A stretch of 64,000 bases of DNA from Stropharia rugosoannulata (taxonomy: Eukaryota > Basidiomycota > Agaricomycetes > Agaricales > Strophariaceae), in the NCBI GenBank assembly GCA_028532985.1, contig JANCIK010000009.1:1-64000 (forward strand), in the 5' to 3' direction. The translations under genes and the position numbers were made by a program. Shown in pieces: positions 41,750 to 53,236 of the stretch (positions within the stretch are counted from its first letter, which is position 1; each line of letters starts with the position of its first letter). Below the pieces are notes generated by a model, which worked only from the letters and a program-made list of their open reading frames with translations, was not told where the DNA came from and did not search any database.

Positions 41750-42478
41750 ATAGTAGTACTGGCTCGCCACATGCTCTCCGGCACGTAGGGCCTTGGGAAA
41801 ATATATCTTCAACGCTATGCTATGTTTGGTGCGGAGAGTTGCCGATGTATTGACAAAGACATAGTATGGATTTGGACCTGCGACAAAGAATAGATCATGA
41901 ATGCGCCGTTCCCATGTCCTAAGTACTGTCAGTTGTGGCACGAGTGAGTGAGCTGATATACGAGCTTTCCTTCTTAAAACGCACCAGATATATCGCATTA
42001 TTCATTTTGTCCCCCCTTCTAGCCTGTGTTTGCCTAGACTAGTCTGACTAGAGCCGTTCTGGTTGTTCTTCCCATGCGATACGATCAGTTTTATATCAAA
42101 GAGCAGAAGCAGCCAGCAGCCAGGCCTATGCATACCGGATAGCATGAACCTCACTTATTTGGACATTGTCCTCGTATGTACAATGGGCTCACTCGGCACG
42201 ACGTGCAGCACTACTGCAGTGTTGATTTGCACCAATTCCGCGGTGCCTCTAATTATAAACGTCGAAGCACTGCAACTCATCCCAGTGGTGTAATCAAAGC
42301 TTCAAAGGTTTTAAAATTGGAATGATGCAGAGACTATGATTCAGATGGACCCAGGTAAGTCATACATAAACCGTGAAGCCGACCTGAACCTGTCAATAAA
42401 ACCAAGCACTGTTCATCTAGAGGTACTTTCACCGCACAACCCCTTCCATACTACATCAGCTCTCTAGACAAGCTAGGC
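41750..42478. other. Intergenic region upstream of the F-box gene
   Basis: A minus-strand frame (41998-41723) has a fairly normal composition but overlaps the possible element end and shows no domain. Nothing else supported. Confidence 0.35.
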
Positions 42479-44000
42479 ATGCCCAACCTCCCAAATGAGC
42501 TTATCGAGGCCATTATCGAAGCGCTGCTCGATGGAACCCGGGCCCCAGATGAATTTCCCAAGGAGAAGCTACCTTATCTGTCTACGACTGCCCTCATTTC
42601 TCACCGCTGGCGCCAGGCTACAAACGCGCGCCGCTTTGCATTTGTGAAGCTAACATGCATGATACCCCGCGTCTTTGATGGAGTAGCGAGAATCTCGAGG
42701 TTTGCGGAACTGATCAGATCAAGCCGGGACATTGCCCACATCATTCGGAAACTTAGCCTTGACTTTGATGCTGCGACATTTGAAGAGGCCCGCTTTCCCT
42801 GCCTGCGGACTCGCGAAGAGAGAGACTCCCGAGCCAGGATTAAAAGCGACCTTATCACGATCCTCAACTCCATATTTCTTGACGACAATTACGAGGGCCC
42901 ATGCTACTCTCTGACCCTTGGGATGTCACATTTATCGGATAAATCAATCTCATGGAAGCTCATGGACAAGGAAATTGTTGACGCAGTGATGTACTTCTGC
43001 ATGCGTCCACGTCTGAGCTCTTTGGAGCTTTTAGATATGCGGAAAGTTCCACGAGCTTTCTACTCCTCCTCAAATCTTACAAAATTGGACGTGACAAATG
43101 TGTCTTTCGATGCTCAGATATTGCCACATCTTGATAGACCATTCCAGCGTCTATCATTCCTCGCTTTTGATACAGGATCCAACTTCGTTGAAGCACTTCG
43201 TTCACTTTCGGAGCCACCACCTTCACTTGCAGAGATCGAACTCCTGTTTACAGTCAACGGAGATAGCGCATCAGCATACCGCTGCATTCAGTTTCTCCGT
43301 ACTACATTAAACACTCTTTCCCTCCAATTTTATTGTGCAGGTGAGTTATTCTGACCGAATATGTAAAAGCCAATGCTAACATAACCTGTTATGTAATTCA
43401 CGGCTTTCTTTATAAGACCCAAACCAATTACCGTCAAGCTCACTTCAAGACTCCTTTAGCCATCTTACAGAGCTCTCTCTAGTCTTCAAATTTTATATGG
43501 CCGCGTTACCGGATATCGACCTTCCAAATGACTTCCCCAATCCCCTAAAATGTGTATTATTGTTCCTACCATCCAACCGCATCCAGCAACTAGATATAGG
43601 GATAGATGTTACAGTTGCGTCTTTCGAAGACGACTACAATTGCAACTCAGAATTCATGCCTGACTGTCTAGATGAGCTATATGACCAACTTTCCGACACA
43701 CCTCTGGCAGACTATCTATTGAGTGCAGCCCCTCTACTGCCCCACTCTATCAATCAGGAACCGCACGTCAACATTGTTTTGAACCTCAATCTAAGAAAGG
43801 TCATATCTGAGGAAGATCTCTCAGACGACAAAGACTTTGACATACGGAGGAACTCTGACGCGATTGTGCTCCCCGACCACGTCTGTCAGAAATATTGCGA
43901 GTATCTACATCAGAAGTACTCGCGCCTTTGTAGGATAAAAGGGGTTACTTTCTCAATCCGACTGCTTCCTGAGGTACGTGCCTGGGGCACAGACGTATAA
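42479..44000 (+). CDS. F-box-like protein, 481 aa, two exons
   Basis: Exons 42479-43340 and 43417-44000 join in frame across a 76-bp GT-AG intron. The N-terminus MPNLPNELIEAIIEALLDG with LISHRWRQATNARRFAFVKL about 40 residues later matches the F-box pattern of basidiomycete F-box/LRR-like proteins. The rest is a Leu-rich region (LSSLELLDMRKV, LTKLDVTNVSF, RLSFLAFDTG, SLAEIELLF) typical of degenerate leucine-rich repeats. It would bind SKP1 and select targets for ubiquitination. Such genes form large variable families in agaricomycetes and often lie near chromosome ends. Confidence 0.75.
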
Positions 44001-44371
44001 CCGAGACTCTGATAGTAGTTTACGGGATGAGCTCAGTTTGTAAGTTAATTATTCGTTTCGTTTATCCATTAATTATTTAATTATGAGAGCCGGGAAACGA
44101 CTGCATGTTGAACGTTTGAATTTGAAATTTGATGGCCTTGGCTCGGAGGCCGGCAGGCACTTACGTCACCCGATGCTCTGCGAGTCTGCGGTAACTTCCG
44201 GTGCCCTACGTTTACGGAGGATAGCTGAGTAGCACGCAACACGACCGGCCATACATATATCAAATACACATACACATACTGCTGCCTGCCCGCGTGTACT
44301 TTACATACGCGTCCGACTGTCGCATAACTGGAGAGGGATGGCTGTGCCTGGAATTTAGGGACCCGAACTAA
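44001..44371. other. Short intergenic stretch
   Basis: No gene or repeat recognised between the F-box gene and the element that starts at 44381. Confidence 0.4.
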
Positions 44372-44380
44372 GTTTGGTGG

Positions 44381-45554
44381 GGTGGTTGCATAAGTAACTT
44401 GTAGTGTTAACTTGCGCCATACATAAGTTAGCTGGTACTAACTTATGGCAGAGCAAGTTAAAATATCCCACGTTAGCAAGTGAACTGCATAAGTTACCTG
44501 TTAACTTGTTTCTCGCTTACTACCAAGCAAGTCAGCTTTGCACAGCTAACTTGTAGGCGTGCAAGTTAACTTCCAACGTTGTTCCAACGTCTAACTTACT
44601 GGTCTTAATACACCCATCGACGCTTGCAATCACCAAAAAGTGACCCACACATCTTACAACCATGACTATGCATTTTACTAGCACATTTAAGCACAGCCTG
44701 TGTACTATTGGTTCAATACAACTGCTATTAGTATCCCAAGAGACAGCATACTCGTTCATATTTCGAGAGAACGAGTCACCAAAATTAAGTCATGTCTCAG
44801 GTGTATGTCCTGCGTGCGTCTATCTGCACGGCGGGAAATGAGATGACACTATTTACTGTTGATCCAGTTCAGACACGGTAGAAGATGAAGCGGCGCACAC
44901 CGGAGTAATGAACAGAAGGAGTAAGAGGCTGCAGCTATAAGTTAAATGTACATGTAAACTTGCTCACTTACCCTTACACATTACAAGTTAACTTGATAAC
45001 TTGTCACAGACCGGCTTCGCATCTCGAACCTGCCGTCACAACCACTAACTTACCCATACTACATTAATATTTACATTGAAATATAGATACAGGTTATGCA
45101 AATAGGTTGTACAGGACAAATAATAATTGAAACATTTGCTCAGACTAATCACTGACACCGCTCTACTGTACAGAATTGTGCAGCATTGTGTATTGTGTCG
45201 TTATTCACGAACTGCATATGCACGGTCAGAAATTTCACACCGCGAGGCAAGTATCTTTACAGGTACGAGCACCCAAGTCCGCGCCCCGGCACAACGGTTA
45301 AGGCTGTTTACCTACTATCTGCGGCAAGCTGCGTAGGCTCTGTCTCTAATAAATGCCTGGGATGTTCAAGATACACCATACGGCTAGTCAAATGTCAACT
45401 ATGTGTAGCCTGTGTGTCTTCCGCTGCACAAGTTACAAGTTAACTTGTGCTTCCGTGGGAATAAGTTCGTACAAGTGAGTCCTGCACCGGCATCTCGGCT
45501 CACACAGACAAATAAGTTAGCAAGCTCGCTTTACAAGTTACTTTTTTCACCACC
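44381..45554. mobile_element. Non-autonomous DNA element (1174 bp) with 9-bp target duplication
   Basis: GTTTGGTGG flanks it directly on both sides (44372-44380 and 45555-45563). The ends are inverted: GGTGGTTGCATAAGTAACTTG against the complement of the right end, GGTGGTGAAAAAAGTAACTTG. The word TAACTTG/CAAGTTA and its core AAGTTA recur about 20-25 times, mostly in the outer 200 bp of the left side and near the right end. A 9-bp duplication is typical of Mutator-like elements. No transposase frame, so it needs help in trans. Confidence 0.75.
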
Positions 45555-45563
45555 GTTTGGTGG

Positions 45564-46071
45564 TATGAAACACTCGAAATCTGCATACTTAATATCTGCA
45601 GAGAAACAAACATAAATGAGAAAGGCTAGCTAGAGAAGATTAAACATACAGCGGCGTCATGCACTCTGCGATCGTGAATGCATCACCGTTTCGTCTACAT
45701 TATCTGAGTCTCCCGCACAGTAATCTTCGTAGTACGTAGTATGATACAGGTCGACTGTAACAACTTTGCCATACGGGGAAATTGGTATTCCCCTGACAGT
45801 TTGTAATTATGTTGCAACCGCTTGTGGAAGTGTGTGACCAAATCATTGCACTACATATTAAGCATATCCCAAAGTATAGTTTACTTTGTTCAGCTGCCGA
45901 AACAGGTCCCAGCTAGAGCAGGCTGAAGCAACAAATTTGCAGGAAGGTGGGTGCAGCTGTATCATATGTACAGTTAAACTGTAGCAGTGCTGGTAAGTCA
46001 AGGAAGGCCTACGACATGCATATAAAAGGGCGCGGTAGAAGTGATATTGGAGAAACACCCACCCACTACAC
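45564..46071. other. Intergenic region upstream of second F-box gene
   Basis: No gene or repeat recognised. The promoter of the F-box-like gene at 46072 must lie here; a TATAAAAGG at about 46020 is a candidate TATA box, 52 bp before the ATG. Confidence 0.5.
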
Positions 46072-47341
46072 ATGTCTTTCTCCAATCTCCCCCAGGAACT
46101 CAAAGACGCCATCGTCGATCTCAGCGATACCAATACCTGCTCTGGCATCTCACAGGTTTGCACATCCCTCCGGAAACCAGCACAGAAGAAGGTCTTTGAA
46201 GAAATAGTCGTGGACAGCCAGGAGCGGCTTGCTGAACTATGTCAGCTAGTCAGAAGTTCCAATGGGCGCTTATTGGAGGTCATTTCCGGTGGCGTAAAGA
46301 TCAGCAATATCACAATACCACTACTGCTACTGGCGAACTTTCCCCGGGCCCGGTGCATCAGTCTGGTCGACTGCATATGTCTCCCAACCTCACCTTACAT
46401 CCCTGTATTATCCTGTGTAACAAGTCTAACACTGACCAATTCAATCTTTCCTCGTTTTGCGTTACGTGCATTTAGCCGGGCGTTGCAAAATCTACAGCTG
46501 TATAATGCTCATCTGTCTGGTCCACATGTTCCTCGGATGGTCCCATTCCGAGATCCGCCCCGGCTACACAGGTTGGAAGTTGATCAGTGCCCTGATCCAA
46601 GGACGCACTTGCTCCTGCTTGACGTAATTGATTGCAGCTACTTGAAAGTGCTGGAGTCGAGTACAAACAAGACTGTCAAGATCACTTCGGGATCCCGCCA
46701 TGTTCACTTGCACGCTTACACTATTGCCATTGGTGTGGCAAGGTTGTCTTTGGAGAGTATCACCCTTACAGGTATGTTTACTGATATCTCGCTACACCAT
46801 ACTAGTATTGCTCTAATACTTCTACATCTAGTAATTGAGAGTGCTATGAGAAGCGACTTTCTCTATAACTGGAAACTTGTTCCAAATCTCAAGAACCTCA
46901 GCATCATCTTTACAGAGGTACCAGCTCATGTACCCTCACTCCTCAAAGTAACGGATACCTCAACCAAGATGGTCCTGAACACCCTTCGATCACTCTCTGG
47001 TATCAACCCAAGCAAGATCGAAAATATTAGTCTGACATTTAACGATTACTACGAAGACCCTACCATCCGAGTTGGTCTGCGCTCGGAACGTGGAAGTCAA
47101 TCGGCGATTCTCTTGTCGCACTGTCTCAGGCCCGGAAGGAACAATTAAAGCTGGAGATAAACATGCATGCTTATGTCGACGAATCCATCTTGATGGACTC
47201 ATCCCGGTTCGGACAGACAGCTATTGAAGACTGGTTTGCTAACCATGTTGTTACTTCAAAGCCGGACATGCAGGGGCTTGAAGTTGGAGTATCTATGACA
47301 TGCAGTGATCTTAGGGATCACTGGGGTGATGCCTGGTTATA
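46072..47341 (+). pseudogene. F-box-like gene with a frameshift near its 3' end
   Basis: The first frame (46072-47148, 358 codons) starts MSFSNLPQELKDAIVDLSD with TCSGISQVCTSLRKPAQKKVFEEIVV, an F-box-like beginning, then a Leu-rich region. Near 47080-47110 the coding character moves to another frame, in which SIGDSLVALSQARKEQLKLEI to HWGDAWL runs on to 47341. A one-base indel there explains it; an intron is less likely because no donor fits. It belongs to the same broad class as the gene at 42479 but is not a close copy. Confidence 0.6.
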
Positions 47342-47409
47342 GACTCTCCCCCTCCTCGAATACAGGTAGAAGTTTGTCAACATAGACATGTAAAGTAATT
47401 AGCTATATG

Positions 47410-47716
47410 AGGGGCCTAGGGAAAAATGCGGGTTATGTGCGGGTTGTGCTTGTTTGTGCTGGTTAAGCGAGCCTCGCACATGCCAATGTGCTTGTTAAGC
47501 GAGAAATGTGCTTGTTAAGCGAGACGCGCACGCGCCTTTGTGCGGGTTGCGTGCTGGCTGATCAAGTACTTGTGCGGGTATGTGCTGGTCGCATGCGGGT
47601 TGTAAGCTGACTTGTGCGGGTCATGCACGGATTGTAGGTGTATTTCATGCGCCGGGAGTGTCATTGCATCTGCGGGCCGTGTATTCTCATGTGAGCCAAT
47701 TGCGATTGATGAGCGA
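47410..47716 (+). repeat. Left subterminal word array of the 2-kb element
   Basis: TGCGGGTT, TGTGCTTG and TGTGCTGG words recur from 47428 to 47640, with GTTAAGCGAG appearing three times (47460-47525). Likely transposase binding region. Confidence 0.65.
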
Positions 47717-48335
47717 TGATACGCCTACGAGTGCTCCACGTGCGGAATGGCGACGAGCAACAAACAAAAACGAAGGGGACACGTAGGGAACTCGTAGAAG
47801 GTGCGTAGGGGTGCGAGTGTGTTTCCAAAGGCTTCTAACCAACAGTTCTCGAGGGTAGACAAAGTTTCTCCACAGTGTAAGCTGCCAATCAGCTTCGAAC
47901 CACTTGGAGGCCGAAATACGACGAGGAACGAGTGCGAGACGAGGTAGAATAGTAGACGAGAAGTCCACGCTAGGACTGGGCGATAAAACGAATATTACTT
48001 GTTATTTTGTAGCTGAAAGTACATGTCTTTTATACTACAGATGTGAGTCATAATTGTAAGCAAAGAATTATCTAGAAAATTTGTAAAATGGAACGGATGA
48101 GTAAGGAAATGAGTAATCTACATATTTACAAAGTTTTAGAATGAAGGGGAACATTTTACGCAGTGAGGAACATAGATGATACAACCATATTCCGTGAGCT
48201 GTGCGCAAGCTGTGCGTGAAGCCGCGCCGGCCGCAAGTTTCCGGGTGATGCCGAGATATGCCGGGCGTGGGAAATGGACTTGTGCGCATCGCATTTTGTG
48301 CCGTTTTCGTGCGTGGAGCCGGCTACGGCTCATCA
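47717..48335 (-). repeat. 3' LTR of gypsy-2
   Basis: 619 bp, begins TGATGAGCCG and ends CGTATCA on the minus strand; reads the same as 55815-56433. The solo LTR at 10830-11318 is a diverged relative. Confidence 0.95.
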
Positions 48336-48551
48336 TCTCCTCCCTACTGAAATTCTGACTGTCCTCAGTCAGCCGTGGTCAATCAGCACGTCGTGTATGG
48401 TACCTGGACCGAGATATAAGAGAAACTAAATAATGAAATAAACTGAGTGGGGATGATATATAAAACAAAAATCATAGAATACTATGTGCAGTCAAATAAA
48501 ATGTCACCGTGAATGCAGAGGCGCTCCTCCCTACTGTAATATCGACTCCAA

Positions 48552-51500
48552 CTAGTCCTGGTCTTGATCTGGGTCTTCTTCTGCAAGTGTGTCGTCGTTT
48601 TCAGGGTCTGCAGCTGCTGTGGCTTCGAGCTCTCGCAGCCGTTGTTGTGAGACATCCAACAATTCATCCAAGGGTGGTAACTCGATCTTCTGGCGTGCAA
48701 AATATGGAATAACACGAAATGCGGCTATGGGGCGGTCGAACAATGTTCCATCAAGTTCAGAGAGTATGTATGCTCCTCCCTTGTTGCGAGAAATAACTAT
48801 GAGGGGTCCGAGATATCTTGGGCGCATTTTTCGATTCAAAGACTTCTCAATGCGTGTATTGCGGATTAGAACAAGGTCTCCAAGCTTAAAATCGAATTCT
48901 TTGATGGTGTGCGCATGTTCTAGTTCAAATCGTGCAGCTGCTTTGAGTCTTGCTTCGTAGACCTTTGAATGAAGTTGCTCGAGGTGTTCACGGCGTTTGG
49001 AAAGCGCAACAGCACGTCTAGAAATAAGGTCTGTGGTGGACAACACACTGTCAGGTGGTGGCATAAGGTAATTTGCCTCAGAGATGTCGAAAGGAAGAAG
49101 TGGTTGTGTGCCAGTGAGTGCGAAGTATGGTGAGCAACCCATGCGTCGTCTAATTGTGACTCTTTCCGACCAGAAAACATAGTGAGCATACTGGGGCCAC
49201 TTTGACTCGTCTCCATCCGCTGCCTTGAAGATTGCTTGACGTACATCGAAGTGTGAGCGTTCTACAATGCCATTTGCACGTGAATTATATCCAGAGACCC
49301 GAATATGGTTAATGTGGTATTTCTTTGCGAGATATTCGACTGCTTTGATGATTGGGGGGCCATTATCTGTTACAATTTCGACTAGAGCACCGTAGCGGAA
49401 GATAAGATCGCGCATGATCCATTCTCCAACTGTTTTAGCAGTTTCACGACGAAGCATGCTGAACTCGGGGAAATGTGAGAGAGAACAACGAGCCTGGATG
49501 ATATATTTGAAGCCTCCTGCAGGCGGCAGATGCATGGTGTCAATATAGACCTTGGCAAAGAGTGGGGCAGGAATTGCGACGGTTGGCGGGATTAAAATGT
49601 TCTGTGTGCGTCGTAGTTGACAAAGGTGACAGGTGCGAACAAACCAAGCAATATCAAAGGCCATAAACGGCCACCAGAAGCGTTCTGATATCAGGGAGTT
49701 TGTGGCATAGAATCCATGATGTCCCACGTCATTATGTGCGGAAGAAATAATAAACAAGTGCCGGTGAGCAGGTATAACAAGTTTGTGACATCCATTGGGG
49801 TCCTTTCGCCATAATCTGTCCGAGTCCATGAAGAATTCCGTGCAGTATCGAATAAATGTTGCATAATCATTGTCAGACATGTCAGGTGGGCGCTTAAGCG
49901 TTGTAAGCCATTCTTTCACCTTAAGAAGACGTTCATCGGCTTTGTGTGCAGTATCTGAGCGGGGATAATGGAGTAAGGTATGGGGGACGATGTAGAAGAT
50001 GTGTCCGCAATGAGATTGGGGTCAGACGAGTTGGGTAGTGGTTCTGGTACTGAAGAAGTCGCGTACACAAGTGTGGGCGGTTGTACTACAGCCTGGGGTC
50101 GTGTTGGATTAATTATATGCATAAACCCGTTCATATGGTCGATCCAATCTTCAAAATCGTCTTCTGGCTCCTTGGAGTCATTTGGTTGAGGTTTGCGTCG
50201 TGATAATCCATCTGGTCCGTGTTGAGCACCTGGGATATGTACAAGATCGAAATGAAACATTAAGATAGCTGCAATCCAACGATTTATGCTTGCTGAGGGT
50301 GCGATATCCGGATTTGCGAGCATACCCTTGATGTACTTGGCATCTACTTCGACCACAAGGTTGCGCACACCTAAAATATAAAGTTTAAGTGCACGAAGCG
50401 CACGAAACAAGCCATATAATTCGAGTTTGGGCTGAGAATAACGGGATTCACGGTCGTTTAGTGTGGTGGATCCAAAGCGTGCATGGTAACGAAAGCGAGT
50501 GTTGTCTGGTGCACATTGTGACAGAAGATAGCCAACAGCAATGTATGAGGTGTCTACTGCAACGATAACGGGCGCTTGTGAGGTGTAATCAATTGGACGA
50601 AGTGCAGGTGACTTGAGAAGTGCTTGTTTGAGGTCTTGTTGGGCGCTTATTTGATCTTGGGTCCATTCAAACACGGCTCCCTTCCTGGTAAGTTTGACGA
50701 GGTGATGTGCACGGTGTGCAAAGTTGCGAATAAACATGCGGCATACTCCGATGGTTCCAAGGAAAGATCTGACGTCTGTGAGGTCCTTGCATGGTCCCCA
50801 GTTCGATATAGCTGAAACTCGCGATTCATCTGGTAGACGACCTTCATGTGTGCACCTGTGTCCGAGAATAGTAATTTCGGGTGCGCACAGTACTGATTTA
50901 ATTCCAGAGAAAGTTCCACCAGCATATTTCATACGTTGCACGACACGATTAAGACCTTGGAAGTGTTCCCACACAAATCTACGTATTCCTGGATTTTCTG
51001 GGTGTGTTTCAAACTTTCCATCTGGTAATATGTAGCGGGATCGAGGTCCTTTCACAGGTACATCGTCGATGTATGGTACAGTTGTATGAGGAATTTCTGG
51101 CTGTAAGATATGTGTAACATCGTCGTGGAATATTGGGACAGAGTTAGTCCAACCCATTGGTAGTGTTGTGAGTCTGAGGGCGCCAAAAGGTGTCTGAAAT
51201 GTTGTATAGTCTCGTGAGGACTCTGCTAGTGCGCGTTCGTCGTACCCTACGAATAAATCGAGGAGGCCGGCGCAAGCAAGAGCCGCAAACTGTTCAGCAA
51301 CTTGTTCTGTGAATGGAGGAACACCAGAGTGTGCAATTGTGACTGCATTCAAAGGCTCGAGTGATTGAACTATCCGAAGTGATTTTCCATCCTTCTTGAC
51401 AACTGCGAACCAACCACCACGATTATGGCTGTCCATGTGAGGAAATATTCCGCGAGAATGTTTTGAGACTTTTTGTGCCCGCGGATAAACTCATCATGTG

Positions 51501-53207
51501 CGCGAAAGTTTACACACACTGCGCGGAATAGTTAAAGCATGCGCGAAAGTTTTCGAGCTTGCGCGGAAAAACTTAGCATGCGCGAAAAATAGTTCAAGGT
51601 CAAATATGACCTGCGCAGATTTTCTGAAGTCATTTCTGTGTGCGCGGAAATACTTGTACGGTGCGCGGAAAAGTTTGCAAAGATGCGCGAAAGTTTTGAG
51701 AATTAAGGTTTACTAGTGTGCCGTGCTGCCGTGCTTAGATAATTGATGTGAACGGCAGAACGCCGGCATGCTGAACGAGAGAATTCACACGGTTTTCCTT
51801 CCATGAACTTCCGCCTGCACTTCCTTCACTATGCATGAAAACCAGCTGTATTGTGTCATTTATACAATTTAACACACCAATAATGACTTTCAACAGGTAT
51901 TTTTGTTCTGAGATGTCGTGTTCTTGCCCAATAATACTTAGATATGGGGTGGTTACGTCGGAATTTAGGCATTCAAACAATACCCAGGTCTTATCAGTTC
52001 TACCCAAGCATTAGAATGTATTCCCAACTATATCATTGACTTCCTTAACTATTTTGTGCATTTTGAGAGTGTTCTACTTCAGTAGTAGGCCAGACAGCAG
52101 GCGATATTTCATGGAAGGAAAACCGTGTGAATTCTCTCATTCAGCATGCCGGCGTTCTGCCGTTCACATCAATTATCTAAGCACGGCAGCACGGCACACT
52201 AGTAAACCTTAATTCTCAAAACTTTCGCGCATCTTTGCAAACTTTTCCGCGCACCGTACAAGTATTTCCGCGCACACAGAAATGACTTCAGAAAATCTGC
52301 GCAGGTCATATTTGACCTTGAACTATTTTTCGCGCATGCTAAGTTTTTCCGCGCAAGCTCGAAAACTTTCGCGCATGCTTTAACTATTCCGCGCAGTGTG
52401 TGTAAACTTTCGCGCACATGACGAGTTTGTCCGCGGGCACAAAAAGTCTCAAAACATTCTCGCGGAATATTTCCTCACATGGACAGCCATACCACGATAA
52501 GAGGCGCAGGATTTTTCGAGTACACCTGCATCAAGTTTCTTCTGAAGGAGTTTGCAGAGTTCATCATATATTCCGGGTGGTATTGGGCGGTTACGGACAA
52601 TCCAAGGTTTGTGAGGGATAACAGGCACTTCTACAGGCGGAAAGAAGTCCTCTCTAAAGTGACCGCGTTCTGTGTCGTTCCACGCAAATGCGTCCTGGTG
52701 CAGCATCATAAAATGGTGCATTAAGTTGCGTTCTGCTGGCCATAAGAATCCTGGTACGTGTGCGGCGTCAAAAACCTTCATTCTTTCCTCAGTATAACGT
52801 CCAGTAGCTGTAAACGTGGGTGGGTGTGGGTTAAGCGCTGGTAAGTTAGCAAGGGGGTTGCCAGTAATGTTGCGAATGATCTGGTACTTCTCAGGAAGTT
52901 CTCCGTAAACTGGGCGAGTTTTCTTCGACACAGGCTTGTATTTCTTCTTTGTAGCTGCAAATATAGAATGGGATGGATGTGGCATGGTGTAGAGTGGAAA
53001 AACATTGTCAGAAGGATTAGTTAGAGGTGTAAAATAATTTGTATGGTGTGACTGAGCTGTGGAGTCATGTAGGGCGTTAGAAATCGAAGGGATACTGTGG
53101 TCACAGGCAGAGAAATAAGATAAGGAGACTGGAGTCGAGGAGTCTAGTGCTTGTATGGCTTCCACACGTAAGTGACCGTTATGGGCGCCTATTTTAATTG
53201 CAAACAT
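48552..53207 (-). pseudogene. pol: Gypsy-2 Pol, interrupted by a foldback element and a frameshift
   Basis: The frame starts at 53207 (MFAIKIGAHNGHLRVEAIQ), aligns with gypsy-1 pol (PVYGELPEKYQIIRNITGNP) and is cut at 52490 within the segment CASYRG. It resumes after the insertion at 51423 with GGWFAVVKKDGKSLRIV. RT motifs are DLFVGYDER and YIDDVPVKGP. RNase H starts at VDTSYIAVGYLLSQ. Near 49960-49945 the frame shifts by one base (a run of C is nearby), then integrase follows: zinc finger ending CHLC, and catalytic motifs YIDTMH, VTDNGPP and VERSHFD, and a GPY/F-like module (RYLGPLIVISRNKGG). The C-terminus is acidic. With these two lesions this copy cannot make full-length Pol by itself, although reverse transcriptase from elsewhere could mobilise it. 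Confidence 0.9.
51424..52490. mobile_element. Foldback element (1067 bp) with 383-bp inverted arms and 8-bp target duplication
   Basis: ACCACGAT flanks it on both sides (51416-51423 and 52491-52498). The arms 51424-51807 and 52108-52490 are near-perfect inverted copies around a 300-bp centre. Each arm has about nine GCGCGAAA/GCGCGGAA words at regular spacing. No coding capacity. An 8-bp duplication fits hAT-type or other 8-bp transposases; I cannot choose. It lies precisely in the pol gene of gypsy-2. Confidence 0.88.
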
Positions 53208-53236
53208 GTCTCCTAACGTTTCTAGATCCTCGACAT

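Noticed and set aside
44393..45540. CRISPR-like array from repeated AAGTTAACTTG words
   Set aside because: Spacing is irregular, words are palindromic and short, the host is a eukaryote, and the block is bounded by a 9-bp target duplication.
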